The notes below the pieces were generated by a model that ran no database searches, was not told the origin of the DNA, and worked only from the letters and a program-made list of their open reading frames with translations. Shown here piece by piece: positions 46,859 to 55,414 of a stretch of DNA of 64,000 bases; within the stretch, counting starts at the first letter, position 1; every line of letters begins with the position of its first letter. The position numbers and the translations under genes are program-made. Source of the DNA: DATGKR01 sp035294565 (GTDB lineage Bacteria; Actinomycetota; Acidimicrobiia; Acidimicrobiales; Palsa-688); NCBI GenBank assembly GCA_035294565.1, contig DATGKR010000128.1, positions 6,209-70,208 of the forward strand. Reading direction: 5' to 3'.

Positions 46859-47467
46859 TCAGCTGTTCAAGGACGCCACGATCCGCGAGGTGGTGGCCGG
46901 CGTGGAATGGACGACCAGCCAGATCTCGACTCCCTGGCGCGAGTCCCACGCGTCGACGACGGTCGCCGACCACCCGCCCGGCCGAACCGCCCGGTACTCG
47001 TACGCTGCCCCGGCGCCCGGGACGTCGATGGGCGTCGGCGGACCGAGGTGGAACGGCTCGGGGCGGGGCATCCCGAACGAGTCGAGCACCGCCGGGGGCT
47101 GCTCTGGAGCCGTCGGCGCCCGAGAGCGGAAGTCGAGGTGCTCGGCCGCCCAGCCTCCGGGGCCTGAGGTGTCGGTGTCGCCCGCTTGGTCGGTGTAGGC
47201 GGGGTTGTTCGACCAGGCGGAGGGGACCGCGTAGGAGAAGTAGCCGTCGTCGAGGGTCTTGTAGCCGGGGGGGGCGGCCGGGTGAGGTGCGCTCGGCTGG
47301 TTGGGCTGGGCGATCCCCGTGGCGATCAGAGCGCCGACGAGGATGGCGAGCGGCGACGAGAACAGGATGAACAGCCAGCCCCGGTTCCGCCTGCGCAAAG
47401 CGATCTCAGCCGGGGTGAGCTCCAGCCCACGGCGGCGCCCCCGGGCTAGCTCGAGCTCCTCGCCCAT
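46859..47467 (-). CDS. Single-pass membrane protein of unknown function
   Basis: 202 residues. Basic cytoplasmic N-terminus with a TPAEIALRRRNRGW motif, one membrane helix (about 32-52), a Pro-rich linker, and an extracytoplasmic domain of about 130 residues beginning YKTLDDGYFSYAVPSAW, a pattern seen in PsbP/LpqN-like actinobacterial lipoprotein domains. No catalytic residues are apparent. It converges on the hydrolase gene with 21 bp between stops. Confidence 0.65.
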   Translation of the reverse strand: MGEELELARGRRRGLELTPAEIALRRRNRGWLFILFSSPLAILVGALIATGIAQPNQPSAPHPAAPPGYKTLDDGYFSYAVPSAWSNNPAYTDQAGDTDTSGPGGWAAEHLDFRSRAPTAPEQPPAVLDSFGMPRPEPFHLGPPTPIDVPGAGAAYEYRAVRPGGWSATVVDAWDSRQGVEIWLVVHSTPATTSRIVASLNS

Positions 47468-47886
47468 CAGGCAATCGTGTCACGCCGGCGGCCCTACCGG
47501 CACGCGCAGCCACCTCACCGCCGCTGGCCGGGGTGGAAAAGCCGCCGGCCGGGACGCGAAAAGCCGGCACAGGCACGCCCCGTCGGGCCTCCTGTGCCGG
47601 CCTCTCCCATGCTCGCCGCGACAACCGGCATGTCTCGCTAGTTTGGGACCGCCTCGTCCCGGGTCACGCCGCAACGCGACCCGGCCATAGGGCCGGTCAA
47701 ATCCGAGCAGCCGACCACCGCGACGAACCTGCGACGGGCCCGCTATAGGAGCGGACCCCTTACCAGCGCGGCGGACCGTCCTCCTCGGACGAGCTCCATG
47801 TTCCCACGGTGCCCTCCTTTCCGTACGGGTCGGCGTTCAACCGACGCACCGGTCTCCCCCCATTGAAGATCCGGAAGATCAGCCTG
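47468..47886. other. 419-bp gene-free gap with a hairpin terminator
   Basis: No convincing coding frame in either direction. It holds one strong hairpin (listed separately) about 290 bp beyond the AI-2E gene stop and upstream of the 46859-47467 gene. The right half has moderate GC and no structure I can name; a promoter for the membrane-protein gene is expected but I do not see a clear one. Confidence 0.6.
47559..47601 (-). terminator. Rho-independent terminator, minus strand
   Basis: Perfect 11-bp inverted repeat GCCGGCACAGG (47563-47573) / CCTGTGCCGGC (47591-47601) with a 17-base loop. Read on the minus strand it is followed by TTTT (47562-47559). It would end transcripts from the AI-2E gene or of an untranslated RNA in the gap. 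Confidence 0.6.
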
Positions 47887-49089
47887 TCAAGGGCCGCTCG
47901 GTCGCGTGCGTTCGTGCGTGGTGTCGTGCGGCTCGGTGCCCGGGCCTGCGCCGTCGCCGTTCCCGCCGCTGACCAGCGGGTCGGCGGCCGTCGCCGGTGG
48001 GGGCGGTGGGGGTTCGGCCGCTGCGACGGGGGTGCCCCGCTGGACGGCCAGGGCGGCGCGCACCGCGCTGTTCAGGGTCGCCACCACCGGCACGGCCACG
48101 AACGCGCCGACGATGCCGAACAGGATGGCCCCCGCTGCGAGCGACAGCACGATTGCCAGAGCATGGATCCGGACGTACCTGCCCACCACGAACGGCTGGA
48201 GCAAGTGGCCCTCGATCTGGCTATCGAGCAGCAGGACCCCGACGACGATCAGCGCGGCCACCAAACCCTGGCTCAAACCTGCCACCGCTACTGCCAGGAT
48301 TCCGGTGATGACCGCCCCGATGAGGGGGATGAAGCTCCCGAGGCCCACGAGCACGCCTATAGGGAAGGCGAGGGGGACGTGGAGCAGCGTCAGGGTGATC
48401 GTGATGACCACGCCGTGAAAAGTTGCAACCGTGAGCGTCCCCCGCACGTAGTAGCTGATCGTGTTCCACGCCGCCCGACCCGACGCGTCGGCGACCTTGC
48501 GCCCGGCGGGAGGGACGCCCTTCAACAGGAACGCCCAGATACGGTCGCCGTCGTAGACCAAGAAGATGATGCAGAACACCGCCAGCACCAGGCCGCTCAG
48601 CAGCGTGGCGACGGTCTTGCCGGTGGAGAGGGCGGTCGAAGCGATGGCCGAGCTGTTCTTCGTTATGTCGTGGCTTATCGTCTTCTGCAGGTTGTCGACC
48701 GTGGTCGGGTTCAGCTTCAGCGGTCCGGTCACCAGCCAGTGCTTCACGTGTGGAAGGAGGTTGTTGATCTCGTTGCCCAGCTGTGGCGCCTCTTCGGCGG
48801 CGCGTACGACCACGAGCGTGATGAGCCCGCCGAGCACGACGACCGCCACGAGCATCGTGAGCAGCGTGGCGGGCCCCCTCGGCAGGCCCCACCGGCGGAG
48901 TCTGGCCGAAAGCGGCTGGAGGAGCGCCGTAACGAGCAACGCCACGAGGAAGGGGATGACCACGACGTGCAGCATCGAGAGCAGCCGCACCGAGAAGTAG
49001 ATGAGGGCGCCGACGAGCAGCAGCCTCCAGGAGTACTCGGCGGCGACGCGCAGGACGGCGCCGGGGTACGACCGCTGGCCGTCGCTCAT
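47887..49089 (-). CDS. AI-2E family transporter (PerM-like permease)
   Basis: 400 residues from ATG 49089 (M of MSDGQRS). Seven to eight membrane helices and the family core, including a FIPLIGAVITG segment and a DSQIEGHLLQPFVVGRYVRIH motif. A Pro/Gly-rich acidic tail (about 355-400) follows. Members are exporters of small molecules or ion/proton antiporters; AI-2 export has been shown for only a few. Divergent from the GH3 lipoprotein gene with about 33 bp between starts. Confidence 0.88.
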   Translation of the reverse strand: MSDGQRSYPGAVLRVAAEYSWRLLLVGALIYFSVRLLSMLHVVVIPFLVALLVTALLQPLSARLRRWGLPRGPATLLTMLVAVVVLGGLITLVVVRAAEEAPQLGNEINNLLPHVKHWLVTGPLKLNPTTVDNLQKTISHDITKNSSAIASTALSTGKTVATLLSGLVLAVFCIIFLVYDGDRIWAFLLKGVPPAGRKVADASGRAAWNTISYYVRGTLTVATFHGVVITITLTLLHVPLAFPIGVLVGLGSFIPLIGAVITGILAVAVAGLSQGLVAALIVVGVLLLDSQIEGHLLQPFVVGRYVRIHALAIVLSLAAGAILFGIVGAFVAVPVVATLNSAVRAALAVQRGTPVAAAEPPPPPPATAADPLVSGGNGDGAGPGTEPHDTTHERTRPSGP

Positions 49090-49122
49090 GAACACAGACT
49101 GCCGCACTTTGCGCCGCGCAAA

Positions 49123-50337
49123 CTGAACATCCGGACAAAGACGGCCGCCGCGCTCGCCTCGCTCTTCGCTCTGGCAGGCTGCGGGGCGGTCACCCCGGGG
49201 GCCACCGCGACCTCTGCCCCCTCAACGGCGAAACCCGCTCCGAGGCCGAGAGCGGCCAGCCCAACCAGTTCCAAGGAGGTTCCGACTGCGTGCACCAACG
49301 CCTCTGTCGTCTCCTCCTGGCCCCTGTCGCGGCGGGCCGCACAGTTGATAGCCGCCCCCGTCCTCGACGCCGACCCGGCGGCGATCCGGACGGCGGGCGA
49401 GCTCGGGGCGGGCGGGATCCTCCTCCTCGGCAGCGTGCCCCCTCCTTCCGTGCTGGCCTCCCGGCTCGGCGCCGCTGGCGAGTCACCGGCGCCGCTGGTG
49501 ATGGCCGACGAGGAGGGCGGAGGCGTGCAGCGCCTGCTCCCCGACGTGCAGTCGATCCCCTGGCCCCGAGAGATGGCACGTACCATGACAACAACAGCCG
49601 TTGCTGCCCTCGCCGCCGAGGTGGGAGCCCAGATGCGCCAGGCAGGGGTCGACGTCGACCTGGCGCCGGTGCTCGACGTCGACGGCGGCCTTGGGCCGAG
49701 CGCCACCGACCCTGACGGGTCACGCTCTTTCAGCGCCGACCCCCAGACCGCTGCCTCCTATGGGGTCGCGTTCATGCAGGGCCTGCAGCGCTCGGGCGTG
49801 CTTGCTGTCGTGAAGCACTTCCCGGGCCTCGGCGGTTCGTCGGGGAACACCGATTACGGGCCGGCGTCCACGGAGCCGTTCTCCTCGCTGGAAACGGGAG
49901 GCCTGGTTCCTTTCCGCCGGGCGTTCGCCGCCGGCGCCCGGGCGGTGATGGTCGCCAACGCGACGGTGCCGGGACTGTCCGCGGGCCCTGCTTCGCTGTC
50001 GCCGGCCGTCATCGGAGGGCTGCTGCGGTCCCAGCTCGGCTTCAGCGGCTTGGTCATCACCGACAGCCTCTCGGCGGGGGCTGTCGCCGAGGCCGGGTTC
50101 GGCGTCCCAGCGGCGGCCGCGGCGGCCGTGAGAGCAGGGGCGGACATGGTGCTGTTCGGCTCGACGTTGACACCGGCCGCGACCGCCGCTCTCGCGCCGG
50201 CGGCGATGGCGTCTACCTTGCGTGCTGCGGTAGCAGCGATTGACGGGGCCGTAGCCGACGGTTCAATCTCCTACAGCCGTCTCGATGCTGCCGTGGAGGA
50301 GGTGCTGGCTGCCAAGGGGGCCGACCTTTGTCCGTGA
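49123..50337 (+). CDS. Glycoside hydrolase family 3 lipoprotein (beta-N-acetylhexosaminidase-like)
   Basis: About 404 residues. The only start giving a proper lipoprotein signal is a CTG at 49123 (MNIRTKTAAALASLFALAGC, lipobox LAGC); the frame is open upstream through the antisense of the AI-2E gene but without usable starts. GH3 TIM barrel: MADEEGGGVQRL, KHFPGLGGSSGNTDYGP, and nucleophile Asp in VITDSLSAGA. The loop lacks the Asp-Ser-His acid/base dyad of NagZ, a variant I associate with other actinobacterial GH3 proteins. It would act on wall-derived sugars outside the membrane. Confidence 0.78.
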   Translation: MNIRTKTAAALASLFALAGCGAVTPGATATSAPSTAKPAPRPRAASPTSSKEVPTACTNASVVSSWPLSRRAAQLIAAPVLDADPAAIRTAGELGAGGILLLGSVPPPSVLASRLGAAGESPAPLVMADEEGGGVQRLLPDVQSIPWPREMARTMTTTAVAALAAEVGAQMRQAGVDVDLAPVLDVDGGLGPSATDPDGSRSFSADPQTAASYGVAFMQGLQRSGVLAVVKHFPGLGGSSGNTDYGPASTEPFSSLETGGLVPFRRAFAAGARAVMVANATVPGLSAGPASLSPAVIGGLLRSQLGFSGLVITDSLSAGAVAEAGFGVPAAAAAAVRAGADMVLFGSTLTPAATAALAPAAMASTLRAAVAAIDGAVADGSISYSRLDAAVEEVLAAKGADLCP

Positions 50338-50338
50338 G

Positions 50339-51433
50339 CTAAGCCGTGGGGCAGCGCTCGGTCATCGCCGCGACACGGTCGGCCACGTCGGCCCGGAACA
50401 TCTTCTGCCCGGTGAGGATGAGTCTCTTTCGAAACGGCTCCTCGTCCATCAGGCGGCTCAACGTCTCCAGCAGCTCCCCCTCCGATCGTGCGAAGCGCGA
50501 CACGCCAACCTCGTCCATGCGAGCCACGTTCTCGCGCCCGTGGCCGGGTATCGGCTCGAAGCTGACGACCGGGGTCCCCACCGCCATCGCCTCCATCGCC
50601 ATCAGCCCGCCGGCGTTCTCAACCATCACGTCGGACGCGATCATGAGCCGCGCCATGTCCTCCACCCAGCCGAACACCCTCGCTTTCCCGAGGGTGGCGA
50701 TCCTGCGGCGAAGCGCCTCGTTGCGGCCGGTGACGACCACCGTCTCGAACCCGCCTGCGGCAGAGATGCTCGTCGTGCGCTCTATGTGGCCGGCGCCCCA
50801 TGAGCCGGCGACGATGAGCACCACGCGCGCCGCGGGGTCGATGCCGAGCTCGGCGCGGGCCTGGTCCCGGGTGAGCCTGGGCTCGGCGAACGGCGGCCGC
50901 ACCACCGGCCCGACAGCCTCGGCATTGGGGGCACCCAGCGAACGCACCCGCTCGGCTTGGGCCTCGTGGAGGCAGAAGTGGTGGTCCACGTCGGGGTCGA
51001 CCCACAGGCCGTGGGCGGCGAAGTCGACGACGATCGACGCCGTCTCCACCGGCATGAGACCCCGCCGCCGCAGGTCGCCGAGGATCTGCGAGCAGACGTG
51101 GAACGTCGAGACCACCGCCGACGGCCGGTTGGCCTGCATCCATCTGTGCAGCCGGCGGCCGGCGAGGCGGACCAACGGGCTCGCTCGACGGCGCGACTGG
51201 TCGACAGGCCGGAACCAGAAGGCGTAGATAAGCTCGTAGAGCCAGGGGCAGTAGCGGACCATGCCCTTGTAGAAGACGGTGATCAGCCGCCCGAGCCCGA
51301 AGGGGACGAGGTCCCAGACGTCGATCACCTCGCTCTGCAGGCCCCTCTCCTCGAGACGCCTCTGAAGCTCGAAAGCGACCTGGTCGTGCCCGGCGCCCAT
51401 ACCGGCCGTCAAGGTCACCACTTTTCCGGTCAT
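50339..51433 (-). CDS. MurG/MGDG-synthase-like glycosyltransferase (GT28)
   Basis: 364 residues. N-terminal acceptor domain begins VVTLTAGMGAGHDQVAFELQ, the monogalactosyldiacylglycerol-synthase pattern (GxGH), and the C-terminal donor domain has LIVAGSWGAGHIERT and ENAGGLMAMEAMAVGTPVV. It probably transfers a sugar from a UDP donor to a lipid such as diacylglycerol at the membrane surface. Its stop is one base from the GH3 stop (convergent). Lipid acceptor and sugar are not decidable here. Confidence 0.8.
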   Translation of the reverse strand: MTGKVVTLTAGMGAGHDQVAFELQRRLEERGLQSEVIDVWDLVPFGLGRLITVFYKGMVRYCPWLYELIYAFWFRPVDQSRRRASPLVRLAGRRLHRWMQANRPSAVVSTFHVCSQILGDLRRRGLMPVETASIVVDFAAHGLWVDPDVDHHFCLHEAQAERVRSLGAPNAEAVGPVVRPPFAEPRLTRDQARAELGIDPAARVVLIVAGSWGAGHIERTTSISAAGGFETVVVTGRNEALRRRIATLGKARVFGWVEDMARLMIASDVMVENAGGLMAMEAMAVGTPVVSFEPIPGHGRENVARMDEVGVSRFARSEGELLETLSRLMDEEPFRKRLILTGQKMFRADVADRVAAMTERCPTA

Positions 51434-51624
51434 GATCCCTCTGGCTGGTAGGGGCGGCCGCAGACCGCTTGACAGGACTCTCGCATCCGATTCGGGTTAC
51501 CCAGCTGGTTCGGCCCAAAACGGCAGGCCCCATGCTATCAGCAGCCTCGCCGACAGCACCCGCGAGCCGGCCCGCGCCGGGCCCTCTCCCACTAGGCGGG
51601 GCGGCGGTCGTATCATCTTCGGCC

Positions 51625-52554
51625 GTGGCCAAGAGCAGCCAGACGACCAGCAAAGGCTCCGGGACGCCGGTCCCGCCCCGCCAGAAGAACCGCAAGCCCG
51701 GGGCGCCCGCCCGCGGTCGGCAGGCCCGCCAGGCCCAGCACCGGCGGAACAGGATGATCGCGTGGCTGTCGGTCGCCGCGGTCGTGGTCATAGTGGCCGT
51801 CGTCGTCGCCGTGGGCCTCAGTTCCAGCGGTTCGAGCGGTGGGCCGCCGCGCGAGCCGGCGCCGGCGGTGGACGTCGCCAAGCTGACCAGCATCCCCATG
51901 TCCACGCTCACCGGGGCGGCGGGCACCGTCAGCAACCTCTACGCCGCCCAGCCGATCAACGACAAGCCGCTCACCTCGGGGGGCAAGCCCGAGATGCTCT
52001 ACATCGGCGCCGAGTTCTGCCCCATCTGCGCCACGGAGCGTTGGCCGATGCTCGTCGCCCTGTCCCACTTCGGCACGTTCACTGGTGTCAAGCAGACACA
52101 CTCTGCGCTCCGCGACGGAGACATATCGACCCTCTCCTTCTACGGTTCGACCTTCACCAGCCCGTACCTGGCGTTCGTTCCGGTGGAGACGACCACCAAC
52201 CAGCCGGAGGGCCAGGGCTACAAGCCGCTCGAGACCCCAACCAAGGCGGAGGCCGCCCTCTGGCAGAAGTATGACCCCGCGGGAGACATACCGTTCATCG
52301 ACATCGGCGGAAAGTACCTTCTCGAGACGGCCCAGTTCCCCGACACTCTCCTGTCCGGCCTCAGCTTCAACACGATCGTCAGCGAGATCGGCGCCAACAA
52401 CAACACTGTCGGCGCCGCGGTCGACGCCGCCGCCACCGCTCTCGTGAAGTACATCTGCACCATCACCAACAACCAGCCCGCCAAGACCTGCCAGGCGGTC
52501 GCAGGCGTCAACGTGCCGGGCACCGTGTCGAAGGGGCCCTCGTCCAAGGCGTGA
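51625..52554 (+). CDS. DUF929 membrane-anchored thioredoxin-fold protein
   Basis: 309 residues from GTG 51625. Basic disordered N-terminus (1-43), one membrane helix (about 44-65), then an extracytoplasmic DUF929/thioredoxin-like domain with a CPIC redox motif at 132-135 in GAEFCPICATERW. The next gene, overlapping by four bases, encodes VKOR. The pair matches a DsbA-like oxidant and its VKOR recycler, so it likely forms disulfides in exported proteins. Confidence 0.82.
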   Translation: MAKSSQTTSKGSGTPVPPRQKNRKPGAPARGRQARQAQHRRNRMIAWLSVAAVVVIVAVVVAVGLSSSGSSGGPPREPAPAVDVAKLTSIPMSTLTGAAGTVSNLYAAQPINDKPLTSGGKPEMLYIGAEFCPICATERWPMLVALSHFGTFTGVKQTHSALRDGDISTLSFYGSTFTSPYLAFVPVETTTNQPEGQGYKPLETPTKAEAALWQKYDPAGDIPFIDIGGKYLLETAQFPDTLLSGLSFNTIVSEIGANNNTVGAAVDAAATALVKYICTITNNQPAKTCQAVAGVNVPGTVSKGPSSKA

Positions 52555-53057
52555 CGCCCGCTGCTCGCGCCCGCACTGTCGTGGACGACAGCTACACGCC
52601 TGACGTGCCCCGCTGGCCGTACCGGGCTGGCCTGCTGCTGTGCCTGCTCGGCTTCGGCGTCGCCGGCTACCTGACCTACGAGCACTACACCGGCTCGACC
52701 ACGTTGAGCTGCCCGGCGCACGGCGGGGCGATCAACTGCTTCGCCGTCACCACGAGCGTCTACTCGGAGATCCACGGGGTTCCCGTCGCCGACCTGGGTC
52801 TCGTTTTCTTCGCGGTGATGGCCGTGCTGCAGTCACCGTGGGCGTGGCGCAGCCCGAGCTTCTACGTGCGCTACGGCCGGGTTCTTTGGTCGCTGGTGGG
52901 GGTCGGCACGGCGGTCTGGCTCATATACGCCGAGCTGTTCCGCATCGATGCCATCTGCCTTTGGTGCACCTCGGTGCACGCCATGTCGCTGCTGCTGTTC
53001 TTCGTCACCGTTTTCGGGACGCTGGCGACGAGCGACGCCCTCTACGCACGCTCCTAG
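52551..53057 (+). CDS. Vitamin K epoxide reductase (VKOR) family protein
   Basis: 168 residues from GTG 52551 (GTGA overlap with the upstream gene). Four to five membrane helices. All four redox cysteines are visible: Cys54 and Cys63 in the periplasmic loop and the active-site CLWC at 136-139, with Ser/Thr context as in actinobacterial VKOR. It reoxidises a DsbA-like partner using a quinone; the DUF929 protein encoded just upstream is the obvious partner. Confidence 0.92.
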   Translation: MTPAARARTVVDDSYTPDVPRWPYRAGLLLCLLGFGVAGYLTYEHYTGSTTLSCPAHGGAINCFAVTTSVYSEIHGVPVADLGLVFFAVMAVLQSPWAWRSPSFYVRYGRVLWSLVGVGTAVWLIYAELFRIDAICLWCTSVHAMSLLLFFVTVFGTLATSDALYARS

Positions 53058-53086
53058 GCGTCGACCATCGATGCGCGACCCCTCGG

Positions 53087-54730
53087 CTAGAGCGGTCGTC
53101 CGTCGGGGCACCACGGGTTGACCGGCACCCCTTCGCACGGGTTGGGCATGCTCGGAAGGCCGGGGGGCAGGGGGTGCATGACGACGGCGGTCCGCCGCGG
53201 GTAGTTCGCCCCCGGAGGGCAGAGGGTGCCGCCGCTCAGCGGACCGATGGAGATCGACTCCGAGTCGCAGGCCACCTCGTCGATGAACGGGGCGTTCAGG
53301 TCTGGGGGCACGGTCTGGCCGGTACAGGAGGGGTAGAGGCTCTCGGCGAGCGGCGGGCTGGTCGTCACCGCGCCCCCGCCGTACTCCACGTTGCCTCCGA
53401 AACAGTCGGTCGGGTCCGCTTCGAGGTTGCCCGCCCCGATGTCGCCGTTGGTGGGATTGCCGAAGAACCCGTTGTGCTCGTAGGTGTTGCCGACGACGGC
53501 ATCGCCGTACTCGTCGAACAGGCAGGCGACCGGCGTATAGGTGCCCCCCGTGCAGGGCGGCCCGCTGTCGGGGTAGGGGACGAGGATGGTGCCCCAGGCG
53601 CCGTTGTTCTCGAAGAGGTTGTCCATCACCGTGTCGTCGCGCGCCCCGGACAGCGACATCCCCGTGCCGACCGGTCCTGCCGCGGCGGAGCCCGCCGAGG
53701 GGACATCGGGGTTGTTGTTGTCGTGGACCCAGTTGTGCATGAACACCCAGCAGGAGTGGGTGTGGGTGATCGGGCTGATCCCGCCGTTGGGGCAGGCTCC
53801 GTCCTGGGGCGGCGGGTTGTCCCCGTTCTGGCTGTTGGTGTCGAAGCCGTCCTCGTTGTTGTCGAACTGGGAGTTCTCGACGACCAGCTGCCCGCCCGAG
53901 TTGGAGCCCGAATACCCGAGGGCGTTGTACTCCGCCCAGGCGTGGTCGACGGTCTGGTCGCACACGTCCTGGCAGGCCCCGATGTAGTAGCCGGAGTCGT
54001 TGAAGTTGCTGGCGTAGGTCTGGTCCCAGGTCCCGCCGCTCCAGTTGCTCGAGAAGATGCCGTACTGGGCGGCCGTGCTCTCACCGCCGTAGTAGGTGCT
54101 GGTCGCCGTCAGGTAGTCGCCCTCGTAGCCCCAGCCCCCGATCTTGGCGCTGTTGGCGCCGCCGTTCCACCAGATCTCGTTGCCGGTGTCGCCGGCGCCG
54201 GCGAGGAAGTTGCAGGCGGTGAGGTTCTGGATCCGGACGTCGTCGGCCTTCCAGACCATGATGCCGTTGAGCGGGCCGTTCTGGTCGGCGGCGCTGGAGC
54301 TGCACGGCGGCCCGGACCGGGTGCCGTCCACGATCACCGTGTCGCGGTCCATGCCCCTGATCGAGATCCCCGGCGTCTGCACCAGCACGCCGGCCGGAGC
54401 GGTGGGGTCCCCGGCGGGGGCGGTGCCCGAAGCCGTTTTGTAGTCACCCGGGGCGACGAGGATCCAGTCCCCCGGCCGGGCGGCGTCGACGGCCGCCTGG
54501 ATGGTCGAATACCGGCCGGCGACGCCGTGGAACACGCCCACGAGGAGCACAGTCGGTCTCGACGTGGAGGCGGACGCGGCGGCGAAGGAGGACCCGGCGG
54601 CGACCAGCGACAGGGCTGCCGCCGCGGCGGCCAGCCGGCGGTGGCGGCTCGGACGGGCGGCCGTCACCAACGCCCGTAACAAGTTGAGCACCCCTAGCAG
54701 TTCTACGCTGCCTCTCCGGTCTCCTGCCAT
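53087..54730 (-). CDS. Secreted right-handed parallel beta-helix protein
   Basis: 547 residues from ATG 54730; a GTG farther in (MLNLLRAL) could be the true start of the signal peptide (hydrophobic stretch ending ASA). A pectate-lyase-like helix begins STIQAAVDAARPGDWILVAPGDY, followed by repeated Asn/Asp-rich turns (NFLAGAGDTGNE, NNEDGFDTNSQNGDN, NTYEHNGFFGN). Cysteines are frequent, suggesting disulfides, which fits the DUF929-VKOR pair immediately upstream. No polysaccharide-lyase catalytic residues can be assigned. Substrate unknown. Confidence 0.8.
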   Translation of the reverse strand: MAGDRRGSVELLGVLNLLRALVTAARPSRHRRLAAAAAALSLVAAGSSFAAASASTSRPTVLLVGVFHGVAGRYSTIQAAVDAARPGDWILVAPGDYKTASGTAPAGDPTAPAGVLVQTPGISIRGMDRDTVIVDGTRSGPPCSSSAADQNGPLNGIMVWKADDVRIQNLTACNFLAGAGDTGNEIWWNGGANSAKIGGWGYEGDYLTATSTYYGGESTAAQYGIFSSNWSGGTWDQTYASNFNDSGYYIGACQDVCDQTVDHAWAEYNALGYSGSNSGGQLVVENSQFDNNEDGFDTNSQNGDNPPPQDGACPNGGISPITHTHSCWVFMHNWVHDNNNPDVPSAGSAAAGPVGTGMSLSGARDDTVMDNLFENNGAWGTILVPYPDSGPPCTGGTYTPVACLFDEYGDAVVGNTYEHNGFFGNPTNGDIGAGNLEADPTDCFGGNVEYGGGAVTTSPPLAESLYPSCTGQTVPPDLNAPFIDEVACDSESISIGPLSGGTLCPPGANYPRRTAVVMHPLPPGLPSMPNPCEGVPVNPWCPDGRPL

Positions 54731-54789
54731 GTTGATCCACCCCAGTTCGTGGCGGATCCGGTCCCGCGTGGGGCACCGGCTGGCGAGGC

Positions 54790-55410
54790 ATGCTCGCGAC
54801 CATGGTGGACCTGACGCCCCAGCATCCGCGTGGCGCCGACGCCCCGACGGGACGGCTCGACGGCCTCGACGGCCTGCCCCCTTTCCGGACGGTCCTCGCC
54901 GACCCCCCGTGGCGTTTCGCAAACCGGACCGGCAAGGTCTCCCCCGAGCACCGCCGGCTGGCCCGCTACGAGACGCTCAGCACCGAGCAGATCGCGTCCA
55001 TGCCGGTCGCCTCGGTGATGGCGGAGAGCGCCCACTGCTACCTGTGGGTGCCCAACGCCCTGCTCCCCGACGGCCTCGAAGTGCTCAGGGGATGGGGCTT
55101 CGACTACAAGGCCAACCTGGTGTGGCACAAGGTCCGCGCCGACGGGGCGTCCGACGGCCGGGGGGTCGGCTTCTATTTCCGCAACGTCACCGAGCTGGTC
55201 CTCTTCGCCACCCGGGGCCGGCTGCGGACCCTGCCCGCCGGGCGGCGGCAGGTCAACTATCTCGCCACCCGCAAGCGGGAGCACTCCCGCAAGCCTGACG
55301 AGCTCTACGACCTGGTCGAGGCGTGCTCGCCGGGGCCGTACCTGGAGCTGTTCGCCCGCCACCGCCGCCCTGGCTGGCGGTCCTGGGGGGACGAGGCGCC
55401 CCAGGGCTGA
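54790..55410 (+). CDS. MT-A70 family adenine N6-methyltransferase
   Basis: 206 residues from ATG 54790 (ATG 54802 is also possible). Catalytic DPPW at 38-41 in LADPPWRF, then HCYLWVPNALLPDGLEVLRGWGF and a VWHK segment, and a C-terminal ELFARHRRPGW, all hallmarks of MT-A70 enzymes that methylate adenine in DNA or RNA. No restriction endonuclease or specificity gene adjoins it, so it looks like an orphan or phage-type methylase. The next gene on the opposite strand, a P450, ends four bases after this stop. Confidence 0.85.
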   Translation: MLATMVDLTPQHPRGADAPTGRLDGLDGLPPFRTVLADPPWRFANRTGKVSPEHRRLARYETLSTEQIASMPVASVMAESAHCYLWVPNALLPDGLEVLRGWGFDYKANLVWHKVRADGASDGRGVGFYFRNVTELVLFATRGRLRTLPAGRRQVNYLATRKREHSRKPDELYDLVEACSPGPYLELFARHRRPGWRSWGDEAPQG

Positions 55411-55414
55411 GCGG

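Noticed and set aside
47809..49122. In-frame extension upstream of the GH3 lipoprotein
   Set aside because: It is the exact antisense of the AI-2E permease gene, with the Arg/His/Asp-rich composition typical of shadow frames.
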